A model generated the notes under the pieces. It did not search any database, was not told the origin of the DNA, and worked only from the letters and a program-made list of their open reading frames with translations. A stretch of DNA of 23,935 nucleotides from Pelargonium nanum (taxonomy: Eukaryota > Streptophyta > Magnoliopsida > Geraniales > Geraniaceae): assembly GCA_036897485.1 (NCBI GenBank), contig JAYMTF010001356.1:1-23935 (forward strand), written 5' to 3'. Within the stretch, counting starts at the first letter, position 1; each line of letters opens with the position of its first letter. The position numbers and the translations under genes were made by a program. This document shows positions 1-10,437 of this stretch, piece by piece.

Positions 1-32
1 TATATATATATATATATATAGACACACACATA
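1..32. repeat. TA dinucleotide microsatellite with short CA tail
   Basis: The window opens with ten uninterrupted TA units (1-20), followed by a short GACACACACATA stretch. This is simple-sequence DNA; the repeat may continue upstream of the window. Confidence 0.9.
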
Positions 33-301
33 CCATAAAAGCTGAATCAAAAGAATGTTTGTAGCGCGTATTAGAGCGTCACGTCAATAATCTATTAATT
101 TTGGCATACAATTTTGTTTAATTATAAAACGACCCAAGAAGGATAAGAAATTGCATTGATTTTTATTTTAGGAAACAAATTCTAAATTTCTACGTTGTTT
201 TGCGTTTTTTTAGGATTTTTAAATGGAAACAATTTTTTTTATGTTTTTTATTCTCAAGATTTTGTATGTTTTGTAGATTTGAATCTTCATTCTCTAGAAA
301 G

Positions 302-427
302 ATGGTTGCGGAAGGTCTGGCCGGCGACGAAGGGGTTTTCAAGTCCAAGGAAGAAGATGATCTGCTGGCGGGATCCACAAAGAAGGCAAAACAAGATGAT
401 CGAACTGATATAGAACAGAACAGCTAA
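302..427 (+). pseudogene. Short ORF, possible retroelement ORF1 fragment
   Basis: A 41-codon ATG ORF (302-427) has higher GC than its surroundings and encodes a charged peptide containing EEDDLLAGSTKKAK. An acidic D/E run followed by a STKK-type basic motif resembles the start of ORF1 (CCHC gag-like) proteins of plant LINE retrotransposons, but I recognise this only by general likeness. The frame stops at 425-427 and no zinc knuckle or reverse transcriptase follows before the PUM24 promoter, so if it is retroelement-derived it is only a 5' remnant. It could instead be a chance ORF. Confidence 0.3.
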
Positions 428-728
428 TAATGATAGATCAATATTCAGGAATTAAGTTCCATGTGTTGTAAAAAATAGTAAACAACTGAGATTCAATACC
501 ATCGATCACAGATGAAGCTGCAGCAGAATCTTCAGATTAGTGAAGGGAAAGCAGTCTCTCCAATTTTTGAATATGCTCCAATTGTTAAACACACTGAAAA
601 TGGTGGTGCATGGCATACATTAATTATAATAAAATGATTTGACTTAAAACAATATACTTCCCTCCTTGTTCTGGAATGAAAACATAGATGATAAGCATTC
701 CTGAAATTGAAAATTTATTTAAATTTGA
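428..728. other. AT-rich spacer, nothing recognisable
   Basis: About 300 bp of AT-rich sequence between the short ORF and the site II promoter cluster. I see no coding potential, RNA gene or clear repeat in it. Confidence 0.6.
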
Positions 729-778
729 TGGGCTGTTGGGATAATGGGCTGGGCATTGGGCTGTTGGGATGGTGGGCT
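729..778 (+). promoter_or_regulatory. Cluster of site II (TGGGCY) promoter elements, tandemly duplicated
   Basis: Four TGGGCT motifs (729-734, 745-750, 757-762, 773-778) and one TGGGCA (750-755) lie within 50 bp, about 190-240 bp upstream of the PUM24 start codon. The block is a near-exact duplication of a 22-bp unit, offset by 28 bp. Site II elements (TGGGCC/T), bound by TCP-family factors, are typical of plant ribosomal-protein and ribosome-biogenesis genes. A partial telo-box-like TTAGGG follows at 795-800. No clear TATA box is seen, which fits this promoter class. The regulatory role is inferred. Confidence 0.7.
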
Positions 779-970
779 CAAGTTTGAACTTAAATTAGGG
801 CAATAATCTCTAGTTTGTTGGCACCACTCTTCACTCTCTCTCGTAGACCTCCTCGAACTTCTGTTAACGCACAACACAACACAACACTGTTTTGCTAAAA
901 CTTCTCGGCCGCTCACCCTCTCGCCGCCGTCAATCCAGCCACCTTCTCTGCCGCCGCCGTCAACTGAACG

Positions 971-3900
971 ATGGCCACCACGAAGGAGCACCAAAACAAG
1001 AGAAAAACCATTCCAGGAGGACCTAAACCTCACTCCGCTGCTGCGTCCAAGAAGCCTAAGCTCGCCGCCTCCAATACACACAACAAGCCATTGCCATTCA
1101 AACCAAAGTCCTTCGATGCTCAGGACACGCCTAAATCCAAGAAAGAGCTTCGCATCCGAGCCAAGGTTTGCCTCTTCTCTGCTCTATTCTCTGTTGCTTT
1201 GTTTTGTTTTGTTTGACAGGAACTAATTTGTTTCTTGCTTGCTTTGACAGGAACTAGCAGAGGCCAGGAAGAAGAAAAGAAAGAGGCATTATAATCTAGA
1301 ACAGGTTTGTATCTATATATGCACTCTATTCAATATTGTTTCTTCCACTTTTTCAACTTAAAATGTATCTTTTCTACCACTTATCTTTTCAGCATATGTT
1401 GACGTTTCTAATATGTATCTTGTACTTATAATACAACTAATCTCTTGTTTACTTATTACTTATTTGTTTTTCTGTCAAATGAAAATGGTTTATTGAGTAC
1501 ATATCTAAATAATAACAACTTAAGAAGAAAACTAATCTCAGCTTTATCTAAAAAAATAAAGATATTGAAGATAAGATTTGATTCTTCATTTATGGGTCCT
1601 TTTATTTTTGAGAAAAGAAGCACTCCTTCATTAATTTTCAAAGGGAAATAGGTCCCATCTCTGACAGTTCACTGCGATTTCTATTTAAACATCTTGCATT
1701 CAAACTACATGGTGTTAAATTTTTCACTTATCAGCTTAGACATTAGAGTTTGAATTGTCTTTCAGTAATTTTAATGTCCAAAGTATGAAGCTTTAATAGT
1801 TAATACCACTTCATGCTAATTATTTTATGTCTAATATGATATCTTAATAGTACTGAGAACACATATCCAAGTAACTACAACATAATAATATCTTAAATTA
1901 GAAAAACTAAATTTAAATGTTATTAAGCCAAAATCATTTGGATTAATGAGGCAAAAATATTTAGAGTAAATTTGATCTACCCCTAAATTAAAATTATCAT
2001 CCACAACTCTCCAAAGAAGCCCACAGAAAATCTCAAACAACAGTCTACTAATTTCAAGAGACCCAAAACCCAATCCTCAATTCAATTGCAAAATTGAAAC
2101 CCAAAACCCCAAAACAAAACTTATTTAAAAAATCAATTGGGTGACACAAACAGAACCAGAGCTCCTTATTGAATTCATATATGCCTTAATTTGCTATGGA
2201 TACATTTTTTAAGCCTTACTTTGGGTTTTACTGATAAACCACTTTGCATAGCCTATGCAGTTCTAAATAGAAAAAGTTTGGTATTTTAAGCATGGGTTCT
2301 GCTTACTGTGAATCCTGGAACTACCATTATTTCGTTATAACCTTTTTAAAAACTGCTAAATCATACTTGAATGTCTACTTATATGTTTTGGTTCCTTTTT
2401 TAGGAGCTTGCAAATCTATGGGAAAAGATGAGGCGTCGTAATATTGGTAAAGAGGATAGATCCAAGTACGTTTTTGTTGCTCATACTACGAGTTTTTTTC
2501 TTCTTTTATTATCTCCTCTCATCACTTTTTTTCTTTTCTTTTACTTAAAACTTTGTTAAGGTTCGTAAGTGAAGCACTACAGAAGATGAAAGGGAAGATC
2601 CATGAAATTGCTGGCTCCCATGTTTCTTCTCGCGTTTTGCAGGTGTCCTTTCGATCTTTTTGCTGGACTGGTTTATTCAAATTCAAGGCTTTATTTGTTT
2701 GTCTAAGCTTTAACCTTTTTTTTTTGTTCCTCTTAACCGTAGACCTGCGTTAAGTATTGCTCACAAGCTGAAAGGGATTCCGTCTTTGAGGAGCTTCAGC
2801 CACATTTTCTCACCCTTGCATCCAACACCTATGCAGTTCATCTGGTGAAGAAAATGTTAGACAATGGTAAGTTTCAGCTTGAGAGAATCATATTGGGCTT
2901 CATTTGGAAATTAGTCAGCAACCTGTTTATATATTTCATGCTTCTTTTTTTCATGTTCTTTTTTTTTACGTGATCCTTCATTCATTGAGCAGCTTCAAAA
3001 AAGCAGTTAGCAGGATTTATCTCATCTCTCCATGGGCATGTTGCTGCTCTTCTACGCCATATGGTTGGATCTGTTGGTATGTTATAATAACTTGGTTAAA
3101 CTTTTTCTTTGTTCTTTATTTTCCACAAATATATGGAGGATGCGGGTTCATGTGCCTGGTCTGGTATTGATGAGTTTGAGAAAGTTAATGGTAGGCAGTG
3201 TTTTAAAAGGCGCGAGGCGCATTTGAGGCGATAGGGTCCTTTAAAGCTGAGGCGCGAGGCGCACAGTAAGGCGCGGGCTTTTTTGAAATGAGGCGCACTT
3301 ATAAAATTTACTAAATAGATTAATAACTTAAACATGAAATTTACCAAAATATGTTTATAATAGAAAGTTATAATATAGATAAGTAAGATAAATCTAAAAA
3401 ACGAAAACTATCAGCATCATCTAAGTTGTCATGTTCATCATTAATACTATTAATAGATTTGTAGTGTTTTAGAGATGTTTTGTTTATCCCTTCGACTATC
3501 TGGCTGGACACCTTTATATAGGTGAGGTAACACTAAATATTTTGATTTTTGGAAGCCACAAATGAGTTTTCAGCTTTCAATATTTCAATTTACAGTACAA
3601 AAGTTAATTTTTGTATAGTAAATTGGACATTTTGAAATCTGAAAAAGTCATTCTATTCAATGGACTAATTAAATACATTATAATTTGAAATTTGAAGTCA
3701 GATTTGGTTTAAAAACACAGGTATAAGGTTATATATTTAGTGAGGCGCGCCTCGAGTGCGCCTAGCCTAAGTCGCCTCGCCTCAACCATTATGAGGCTCA
3801 ATAGTGCGCCTCGCGCCTCATTGCGCTTTTTTAAACACTGATGGTAGGTATCTGTCACAATAAAATGTTTAGGTGACTAATTGCAAAAGAGGTATAGTTC

Positions 3901-6900
3901 ATAGGGTCATTTGTAATTCCTCCTTGTTTTTATTCTTATTAACACGTGTATCTTCTTTTCTATAGTTGTTGAACATGCATATCAACTGGGAAATGCAACC
4001 CAAAAACAAGAGCTTTTATTAGAGTTGTATTCTACTGAGCTTCAACTATTTAAAGACCTCGTTTCTATGAAAGAAAGCAGGTAAAGGTTCAGCTTTTTGC
4101 AATACTACTCCTCTTGAGTATGGTTTTTGTATTTAAACACACTCGAGAAACTGATATAAAAATTCAGTTGGAGAAGTAAATTAAGTAATGCACAATAATT
4201 AATAGATACAAAAATGAACATTGATGTTATGCATACTTGACATAGTTCCAGAAGAGAGCATGGAACACCAAGCTATTGAAATGTGAAAAGGAAATAAGCT
4301 TTTTATTAAATAGGCAGGTAGATAGATGTTGACGTACTGGCAGCTCCTCATCCCACCCCATGTTAGATAAATATAGGAGTTCATTGTCAATTCATTGGTT
4401 TTTTGTGCTATATATGGGGTGGGTTTGTAAGTAGTGATCTCTATTCCGTCATTGTATGAAGTGCGGGAACCTATATTAAAGGGTAGTTAACCTCCCTTTG
4501 GCTCAACAGCATTTTGATAGATACTTATCATTCTCACGATCCTATGGGTTTTCTGTACTTATTACTTTACGTATGAATTCAATTTCAGGTTAACTGATGT
4601 AATCTCAAAACTAAGCCTACAAAAAGCATCCGTGCTAAGACACATGATATCAGTAATTCAACCAATTTTAGAGAAAGGCATAGTCGACCACTCTATCATA
4701 CACAGGGTGTTAATAGAATACTTCAGCATAGCAGACAAGGTATTTCCTAGCTTCTTAAAAGAACTTTCTTTGTTCTTGTAATCTCATGCATGTATTTGTT
4801 TGCTTCAATTTTTGCCTCTAGTCTTTTTCCTTATTTTTTTAATCAAGCTTGTCAAAAGTCATCTGCTACATATGTTATCCAGCAACTTTATTTGTTCTTG
4901 TAATCTCGCACATGTATTTGTTTGCTTCAAGTTTTGCCTGTTGTCATTTTCCTCATTTTTTAAATCAAGTTTGTCAAAAGTCTTCTGCAACAGATGTTAT
5001 CCAACAGCTGTGTGGTCCACTCCTTGTTCGAATGATTCATACTAAGGATGGGTCTAGGATTGGGATTCTGTGTGTGAAGCATGGAAGTGCAAAGGTTTGC
5101 TGCTCTCATAATTATTTCTTTTATTGTAATTGTAAATATCACTTGCCACTGTACTTATTCATTTAGAGTTTTGAGTTGATTATTAAGCTGGTTTAAAATG
5201 TATCTTTATTTTAGGAAAGAAAGAAAATTATCAAAGGGATGAAAGGCCATGTAGGAAAAATAGCCCAAGATCATTATGGGAGCATGGTAAGAAGTACTTG
5301 AAAGACTTGTCCCATTTAAATTTCATTTGTTGGCAAATATAGCATTTTTTGCTTACTCTATATCCTACATTGAATGATTAAGTTATCAGTTTTTGTTCTG
5401 TTTTTTTTTGTAATGCTTAATTGAAGTCAGTCATCGCCAAAATCGTCAACAAGTTGTCATGTCTTCAATTTTTGTAAACGGCCATTTGTTAAATGTAGTC
5501 TAACTCGAATAAGGACAAAATTCATGCAAAGCACAAATGGAATGAGATAGGCGTGTTTGCTTGGCATGCACTAACCTGACAAAGAATAGGAGATTATATA
5601 TTGGAAGCAATAACAACAAAGGAAAAATTAAAAGTGAATTTATGCATTTCTCAAGATGATTTGGTTTCTATGATGATGGCTCCATCTCTTTCTGTTGGCC
5701 ACCATCAACAAGATGAATTTTGTGCTTTAAATATTGTTGAGTACTCTTCACCTTTTGTAAATTACTGACAATTTGTTCTGTTAGCACGCCCAGTAAATTT
5801 GTCGATTTGATGTCAAATATTACAAGGTAAGAGAGAATTTTCCCCACTAGTTAAGGTATCTATTTGTCACCCCCCTTCAATGCCCTAATTTGTTTATAAA
5901 CTTCCCACATAACTTGGTCCCAACTCCCAAGTCCCTATTGATTAAATTGAAAAGGTACTGAGGCATTTACATCATACAAGAAAACTTCAAAACATGATTA
6001 TGATTATAATTTTCTATTTTGTGCAAAAGAACTAATGGCCTGGGACCATTTTATGGATGTACTTTCTGTAGCATTAAGTGCAGATTAACTAAGAAAATGT
6101 CCACATTGGATGGATCCTTATGGTTCAAATATTTTGTGGAAACCTGATCATTAATTGGAGATGGAATCAAATGTCTTTGGAGATGCAACCCTCAGGCACT
6201 GTAGATTTCTCATCATAGTATTGCTGGGAAAACAATACCTGTACATGTTGATTGACTCCTGTGGCCTACAATTTCCGTGAAGATTATCAATAATTATTAA
6301 TTTCACATTTGCCAATAATTCTTTGCGTGATGTTCCTTTGATCCTTTCATTTTGATATTCATGTATTGTATGTGTTATGATTTTTAATTTTCAGGTGCTT
6401 GTATGCATCCTTTCAATTGTGGATGACACAAAGCTTATTAAGAAGGTTGGTTCATTTTGTGATTTTTGTCATGTATGGTTGTCCTGCTTATCCTATGGAT
6501 TGTTAGTTGACAATGATGCCTTTGAATGATTTTTATTTTTACAGATAATTATTCGCGAGCTTCAAGCAACTCTGAAAGAGCTTGTTTTTGACAAGGTTTC
6601 ATATTTTCTTGCACTTCTCTCAGATAATCAAACTATATGTTGTAACTTTGAAAATATGTGTACTGTTAAGAATAAATCACTCTCTCTTGCGCATCCGCGC
6701 ATACGTGCCTGCACACCCACCCACAAAGGAAGGAACAATTTATTGTTAGGATCTTTATATTTGATTTGATTTTTGAAGCTAATACAGAACCTCCAACTAT
6801 ACAGTTGGTTGTCCATTTGTGAATATTTACGCTATCATTAATGTACCTTTATAACTTGTCTTGTTTTACCATTTGTGATTACAGAATGGAAGGCACCCAA

Positions 6901-9586
6901 TACTTCAACTACTTCATCCAAATTGTTCACGTTATTTTAATCCTGAAGATCTGGCATCTCTCAACTTATCTGTTCCTTCACTTTGCACCAAGGTAGGTCC
7001 AAAGCTATTTATCTTTTTGCTTATTTTAGGCTTGAGATCTTGCTGCAAGAACTTACTCTGTTTAACTTTTGGTAGCAGGATGAATCTGAAGTAAATTCTG
7101 AAACAAAATCATTAGAAGTAAAAGAATCTAGTGACGAGGAAACCAAGAACGACACAGAACTGCCACTAGCTGAGGCAAACAAAAATACAGTTGAAGGTGG
7201 AAAAAAGGATCCTTCATTGCGGAGAAAGGAGTTGCTGGTTGATAGTGGGCTTGCTGAGGTTCATTGCTTAACTTCACCACTTCAATTCTCATTTGAACAG
7301 ATTGCTAAAGCTCTTTTTTATTTATTATTTTATTTATTGTAAATATATAATACTCTAATCCTTGGTTGCAATATTTGAAAAATGATGCACGTACGCTCTC
7401 TTTATGCTATAAAAATAGTGCTTTTACCTCTAAGAGGCTACCTAAATGTTGGCGTGACATGCAGAATCTTGTTGACATATGTATTGAGAGTGCTGGGGAA
7501 TTACTTGTATCAAATTTGGGCAAAGAAGTCATATACGAGGTAAGTGAATCTTAAAGCTTTAACGAATCTCCAAATTTTGTGATTTTTCAATCTTCAGCGT
7601 CATATTCTCCTTAAGTTCATCTCGTATATAACTACGTATAGTCATGCTTCAAAGTCATTCACCTATAGACCAAGATCCCGAGAAAAGTAAGGACTTATTT
7701 TTATATTTTATACTTAGAAAAAAAGAGGCCCATTCTCATTACAACTTATCTATTTAGGGAAGCTCCTACTTAACCAAGTGAGACTTTAGCTAGACTCTTA
7801 GAAGTAAATTATCTTTGTTGGGTATATAAGGTTTATAAGAACTTTATACTTTATACTGAGTGCATTTAAGAGCTTATAAACCTTATTCTCAATATACTTT
7901 TCGTTTATTCACTACTTCATTAGTAGCTACCTTTTATTGTGGATCTATTACAGCGCTTTCTTCTATTGGTATTATTAAATGACCTCTCAAATACCACACT
8001 CGTAAGTTAGTCTAAGTGGTCCTCTTTTATTATCTTATACCCAAGTTTTTGACTAGCAGAACATTCTTAGAACTATAGAAAGCTTTGGTATTGGCACTTT
8101 ATTGATATAGTTTGTAGTTTGGTTATTCCTCTTTGTGTCATTTTTGGCGGAAGTAGTCGGGGTTCCCGCGTTGAGAAGGATAGGAGGTGATTTTCCAATC
8201 CTAAGTGACTTATTTTCTTGCTTAGTTTCTATAGGTCATTAATATTTTAGAGTCTTTTAAAAAGCCCAAGAGGCGGATCTATGTTTCTTTCGAAAAAAAA
8301 TGTTTGGAAACTCAGGTGAAACACGGAATTCTACAGCCGTATTAAATGTAAGTGGACAGGGCTCAGAGTACTCTCGATATTTGATAGGTTTTGTAGGATT
8401 CATCTTTACTACTGCCGAGATTAATGGAGGAAGGAGCCTATTATAATATTGACTTTGGGAGCGGATGTTCCACTTCTAGGAAATATAGGTTAGTTAGCAC
8501 TCGTTCAAGAGAATGGTTAGAAGGGTCTTATTCTTCCTTTTGACTCTTTGTTTAACAGCTTGACTTTAGTATCTCAATTGGTGGGTAAATTCGTAAGTAG
8601 CTTAGTTCATATTTCTCATATTTGTTAATCTTTTGTACAACTCTTCCGTCGGGTAAGCCAGGTGATGAAGGCTGTGCGTGCCAATAAAAATAAAATAGAA
8701 GCTCTTAATCTTGCTCTTGGCATCTTTGAAAGGGTTACTCTTTAACTTGTATAACCTAAAACAGAATATAACCCCTAAAAAATGAAACAAGGTCAGATAC
8801 TTTTTTTTTTTTCTTTTCTATTTTAGCCTGTATTTTCAACTCAACACTAACCTACGTAACCTTGCTATTTTTATTTTTGGCAGTAAAAGTCCTTTGCATT
8901 TCTTACTCATGTTCTTGTCTTCTGTGTAGCATTGTTTGAATGAGCAGTTCCTTCATAATAAGGGTAACTAAAGTCTAAAAAGTAGGAGTGCTTATTCCTT
9001 GAAATTAAAATAGGGGAAACCCTTAAATTAATGCTTCTCGATTTGCTCTTATAGATCCTCAAGTTTAGTTTATTTATTTGTTATTTTTATCTTGTTGATG
9101 CAGGTTGCTACTGGGGGCTTTGGTGGGATCCTCCACCCGGCTTTGGATGACAAGCTAAATGCACTTCATGAAGCAATAGCATCTCTGGTGGCAATTCCTA
9201 AATCCGAGGAATCTAAAGAAGAGCACGTCCTGGAGAATTTCCACTCGAGTCGGACTATAAGAAAACTAATCTTGGACTGTCCGGCGTTTGCAACCACCCT
9301 ATGGAAGAAAGCTCTGAAGGGGAAGTGCAAAATGTGGGCGGAAGGTCACAGGTTAGGCTAAACCTATTTTCCAAAGTCCGACATACACTTTGTATAAAAA
9401 CAAACATGATTTTGATCCATTACCGTGTCATTTTTCTGTACCTATGATTGCAGTTCTAAGGTAATTTATGGGTTCTTGGAATCCACGGACTCCAAGGTAC
9501 GTGGGATGGCGAAAACAGAGCTGCAGCCATTGGTTGATGGTGGTATCCTTAAAGTCCCAGCCAAGCAGCCAACAAGTGGAGGTTAA
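971..9586 (+). CDS. PUM24: Pumilio homolog 24 / Puf6-like nucleolar RNA-binding protein, 17 exons
   Basis: Exons (CDS): 971-1165, 1251-1304, 2404-2465, 2561-2642, 2743-2866, 2993-3076, 3966-4080, 4589-4739, 4981-5094, 5215-5286, 6395-6445, 6545-6595, 6885-6992, 7079-7258, 7465-7539, 9104-9351, 9454-9586. All junctions are GT-AG, phases agree, and 1899 nt give 632 aa, close to the expected size for APUM24. The lysine-rich N-terminus carries a likely nuclear localisation run RKKKRKR (residues 71-77). Degenerate Puf repeats occupy roughly residues 100-400 (for example GSHVSSRVLQTCVKYC, ASNTYAVHLVKKML, YGSMVLVCILSIVDD, KNGRHPILQLLHP). An acidic linker (about 422-460) and the C-terminal CPL (Penguin-like) region follow (LVDICIESAGELLVSN, TGGFGGILHP). 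Puf6/PUM24 proteins are nucleolar factors; Arabidopsis APUM24 acts in pre-rRNA processing. The start is the first ATG after the promoter, and the frame continues across all introns. Family assignment is strong; single exon borders are hand predictions. Confidence 0.93.
1212..1257 (+). repeat. Duplicated 3' splice-site motif at the end of PUM24 intron 1
   Basis: TTTGACAGGAACTA occurs at 1212-1225 and again ending intron 1 at 1243-1256. The second copy is the acceptor that keeps frame (exon 2 starts at 1251). Use of the first AG would add 31 nt and shift the frame. Confidence 0.75.
1305..2403 (+). other. PUM24 intron 2 (1.1 kb)
   Basis: AT-rich intron. On the minus strand (about 1831-2110) it holds an 80-codon open frame preceded by sequence resembling a plant 5' UTR. 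I could not tie this to any family, and it may be a captured fragment or chance. Nothing else is recognised. Confidence 0.6.
3188..3195 (+). repeat. Left target-site duplication of hAT element
   Basis: ATGGTAGG directly precedes the element; an identical copy is at 3841-3848. An 8-bp target duplication is diagnostic of hAT insertion. Confidence 0.9.
3196..3840. mobile_element. Non-autonomous hAT transposon in PUM24 intron 6
   Basis: A 645-bp element begins CAGTGTTTTAAAAGGCGCG and ends GCGCTTTTTTAAACACTG, giving imperfect terminal inverted repeats of about 13-14 bp. It is flanked by perfect 8-bp copies of ATGGTAGG. The subterminal regions are packed with GAGGCGC/GCGCCTC repeats in opposite orientation at the two ends (3210-3295 and 3742-3830), as expected for transposase-binding arrays of hAT elements. 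The interior is AT-rich and has no transposase ORF, so it depends on transposase supplied in trans. It lies wholly within an intron. Confidence 0.92.
3841..3848 (+). repeat. Right target-site duplication of hAT element
   Basis: ATGGTAGG, identical to 3188-3195, immediately follows the right terminal repeat. Confidence 0.9.
4769..5010 (+). repeat. 122-bp tandem duplication across PUM24 intron 8/exon 9
   Basis: The segment at about 4769-4890 is repeated at about 4891-5010 with small differences and a constant 122-bp offset (TTTGTTCTTG at 4769 and 4891; ATGTTATCC at 4872 and 4994). The unit includes the polypyrimidine tract, the CAAAAG acceptor and the first ten or so codons of exon 9. The upstream copy (decoy acceptor ending 4858, pseudo-exon from 4859) runs into an in-frame stop after about 14 codons and lacks a suitable donor. 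The downstream copy is therefore the real exon. Confidence 0.88.
5287..6394 (+). other. PUM24 intron 10 (1.1 kb)
   Basis: AT-rich intron with no recognised element. A chance C-box/D-box pair (about 5669 and 5766) was considered and rejected as a snoRNA. Confidence 0.6.
7540..9103 (+). other. PUM24 intron 15 (1.6 kb), longest intron of this gene
   Basis: Its middle (about 8090-8560) is less AT-rich than neighbouring introns and carries many G-rich words, suggesting inserted sequence of unknown origin. It has no intact ORF and I could not name a source. A perfect 14-bp inverted repeat lies at 7826-7839/7873-7886. Confidence 0.5.
7826..7886. repeat. Perfect 14-bp inverted repeat with 33-nt loop
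   Basis: ATAAGGTTTATAAG at 7826-7839 is mirrored exactly by CTTATAAACCTTAT at 7873-7886. It would form a 14-bp hairpin in the intron 15 RNA. It is too short for a typical plant miRNA precursor. It may be the footprint of a small inverted-repeat element. Confidence 0.75.
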
Positions 9587-10437
9587 GTGGAATGTTTTAA
9601 AGATGAAAACCATGGAACAAACAGGTGAATCAGCTGCTGATTCATTCATATTCACCCAGAATGTTGGTAACAGTTGTCGAGTTGTGTAAGAAATTGAAAG
9701 ATCCAAATTTTGTAGGAGTGTGTCGTCAGATGGTCTGAGATGATGCATTTGACTTTATAGTTTTAAATCAAAGTAATAGAGCTTATTTGTGATACAATTT
9801 AATTTCAAATGACACAATTGAGCCTCAAGAACTGGTTGGTGCACTATAAATTACAGAAAATGAATCATTTAGGGCATGTTTAGCAGCGTATTATTTTTCC
9901 ATTTTTCAGAAAATTGGAAAACTTGTTTAGTTGAACAGAATGTTCCAAAATGGTCTCTTATTATTTATTTGGTTAAAAAATGTCCAATTTAGTTATTGTT
10001 TCAAATTAGTCCTTTTAGTATATTTCAAAAAGAAGTATAAACATTGTTCCAAAGTTCCATTTTGTTTCAAATTAGTCATCAAGATTGTTCTAATTTGGTT
10101 ATTTTAGCATCTGTTTTGTTTCAGGTTGGTTTATATTCCATAATTGAGACGTTAAATTATGATAACATGGAAAATATTTTTAATTTCCTCAAATAATTTG
10201 AAAGTCGAACGTTGCGGTCATGACGATTATGTCAACAATGAGGCACTAATCATTGAACGCGAAGTTGTGGACTTGTGCTATAATCTAGTTTCCAAAAATA
10301 AAGATGATTAAGAACAGTGACTAGGATGGAATTCAACACAATTATGCAAACAAAGATGATTAATGAAACAGAATTTGCCAATTATGGACTCATGAAATTT
10401 GGATCATCATCAGCATAAATTAGTTTTCTTAAGTAAA
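9587..10437. other. Convergent intergenic region: 3' UTRs of PUM24 and the J-protein gene
   Basis: AT-rich sequence between two convergent stop codons. The first 200 bp or so probably hold the PUM24 3' UTR (candidate polyadenylation context around 9765-9785), and the right end holds the J-protein 3' UTR. I see no gene here. The 9870-10150 part begins with a motif resembling plant DNA-transposon ends, but no partner end was found. Confidence 0.6.

Noticed and set aside
1831..2073. 80-codon minus-strand ORF in PUM24 intron 2
   Set aside because: It is AT-rich and resembles a UTR-like pattern; no family was recognised, so it is not called a gene.
4740..4980. PUM24 intron 8 as a U12-type intron (donor starts GTATTTCC)
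   Set aside because: U12-type donors read GTATCCTT/ATATCCTT, and a TTCCTTAAC-like branch site should sit just before the acceptor. Neither is present.
4981..4994. Alternative exon 9 acceptor after GCAACAG (4993)
   Set aside because: Starting at 4994 is out of phase with exon 8; starting at 4981 keeps the frame and gives SSATDVIQQL.
5660..5770. Box C/D snoRNA in PUM24 intron 10 (ATGATGA near 5669, CTGA near 5766)
   Set aside because: The flanks do not form a terminal stem and no internal C'/D' boxes or convincing rRNA guide are visible.
9428..9748. 106-codon minus-strand ORF opposite the last PUM24 exon
   Set aside because: It is a shadow of the real exon, whose frame, phase and conserved C-terminal region are on the plus strand.
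9872..10150. MITE starting GGGCATGTTTAGCAGCG
   Set aside because: The start resembles plant transposon ends, but no inverted partner end or target duplication was found.
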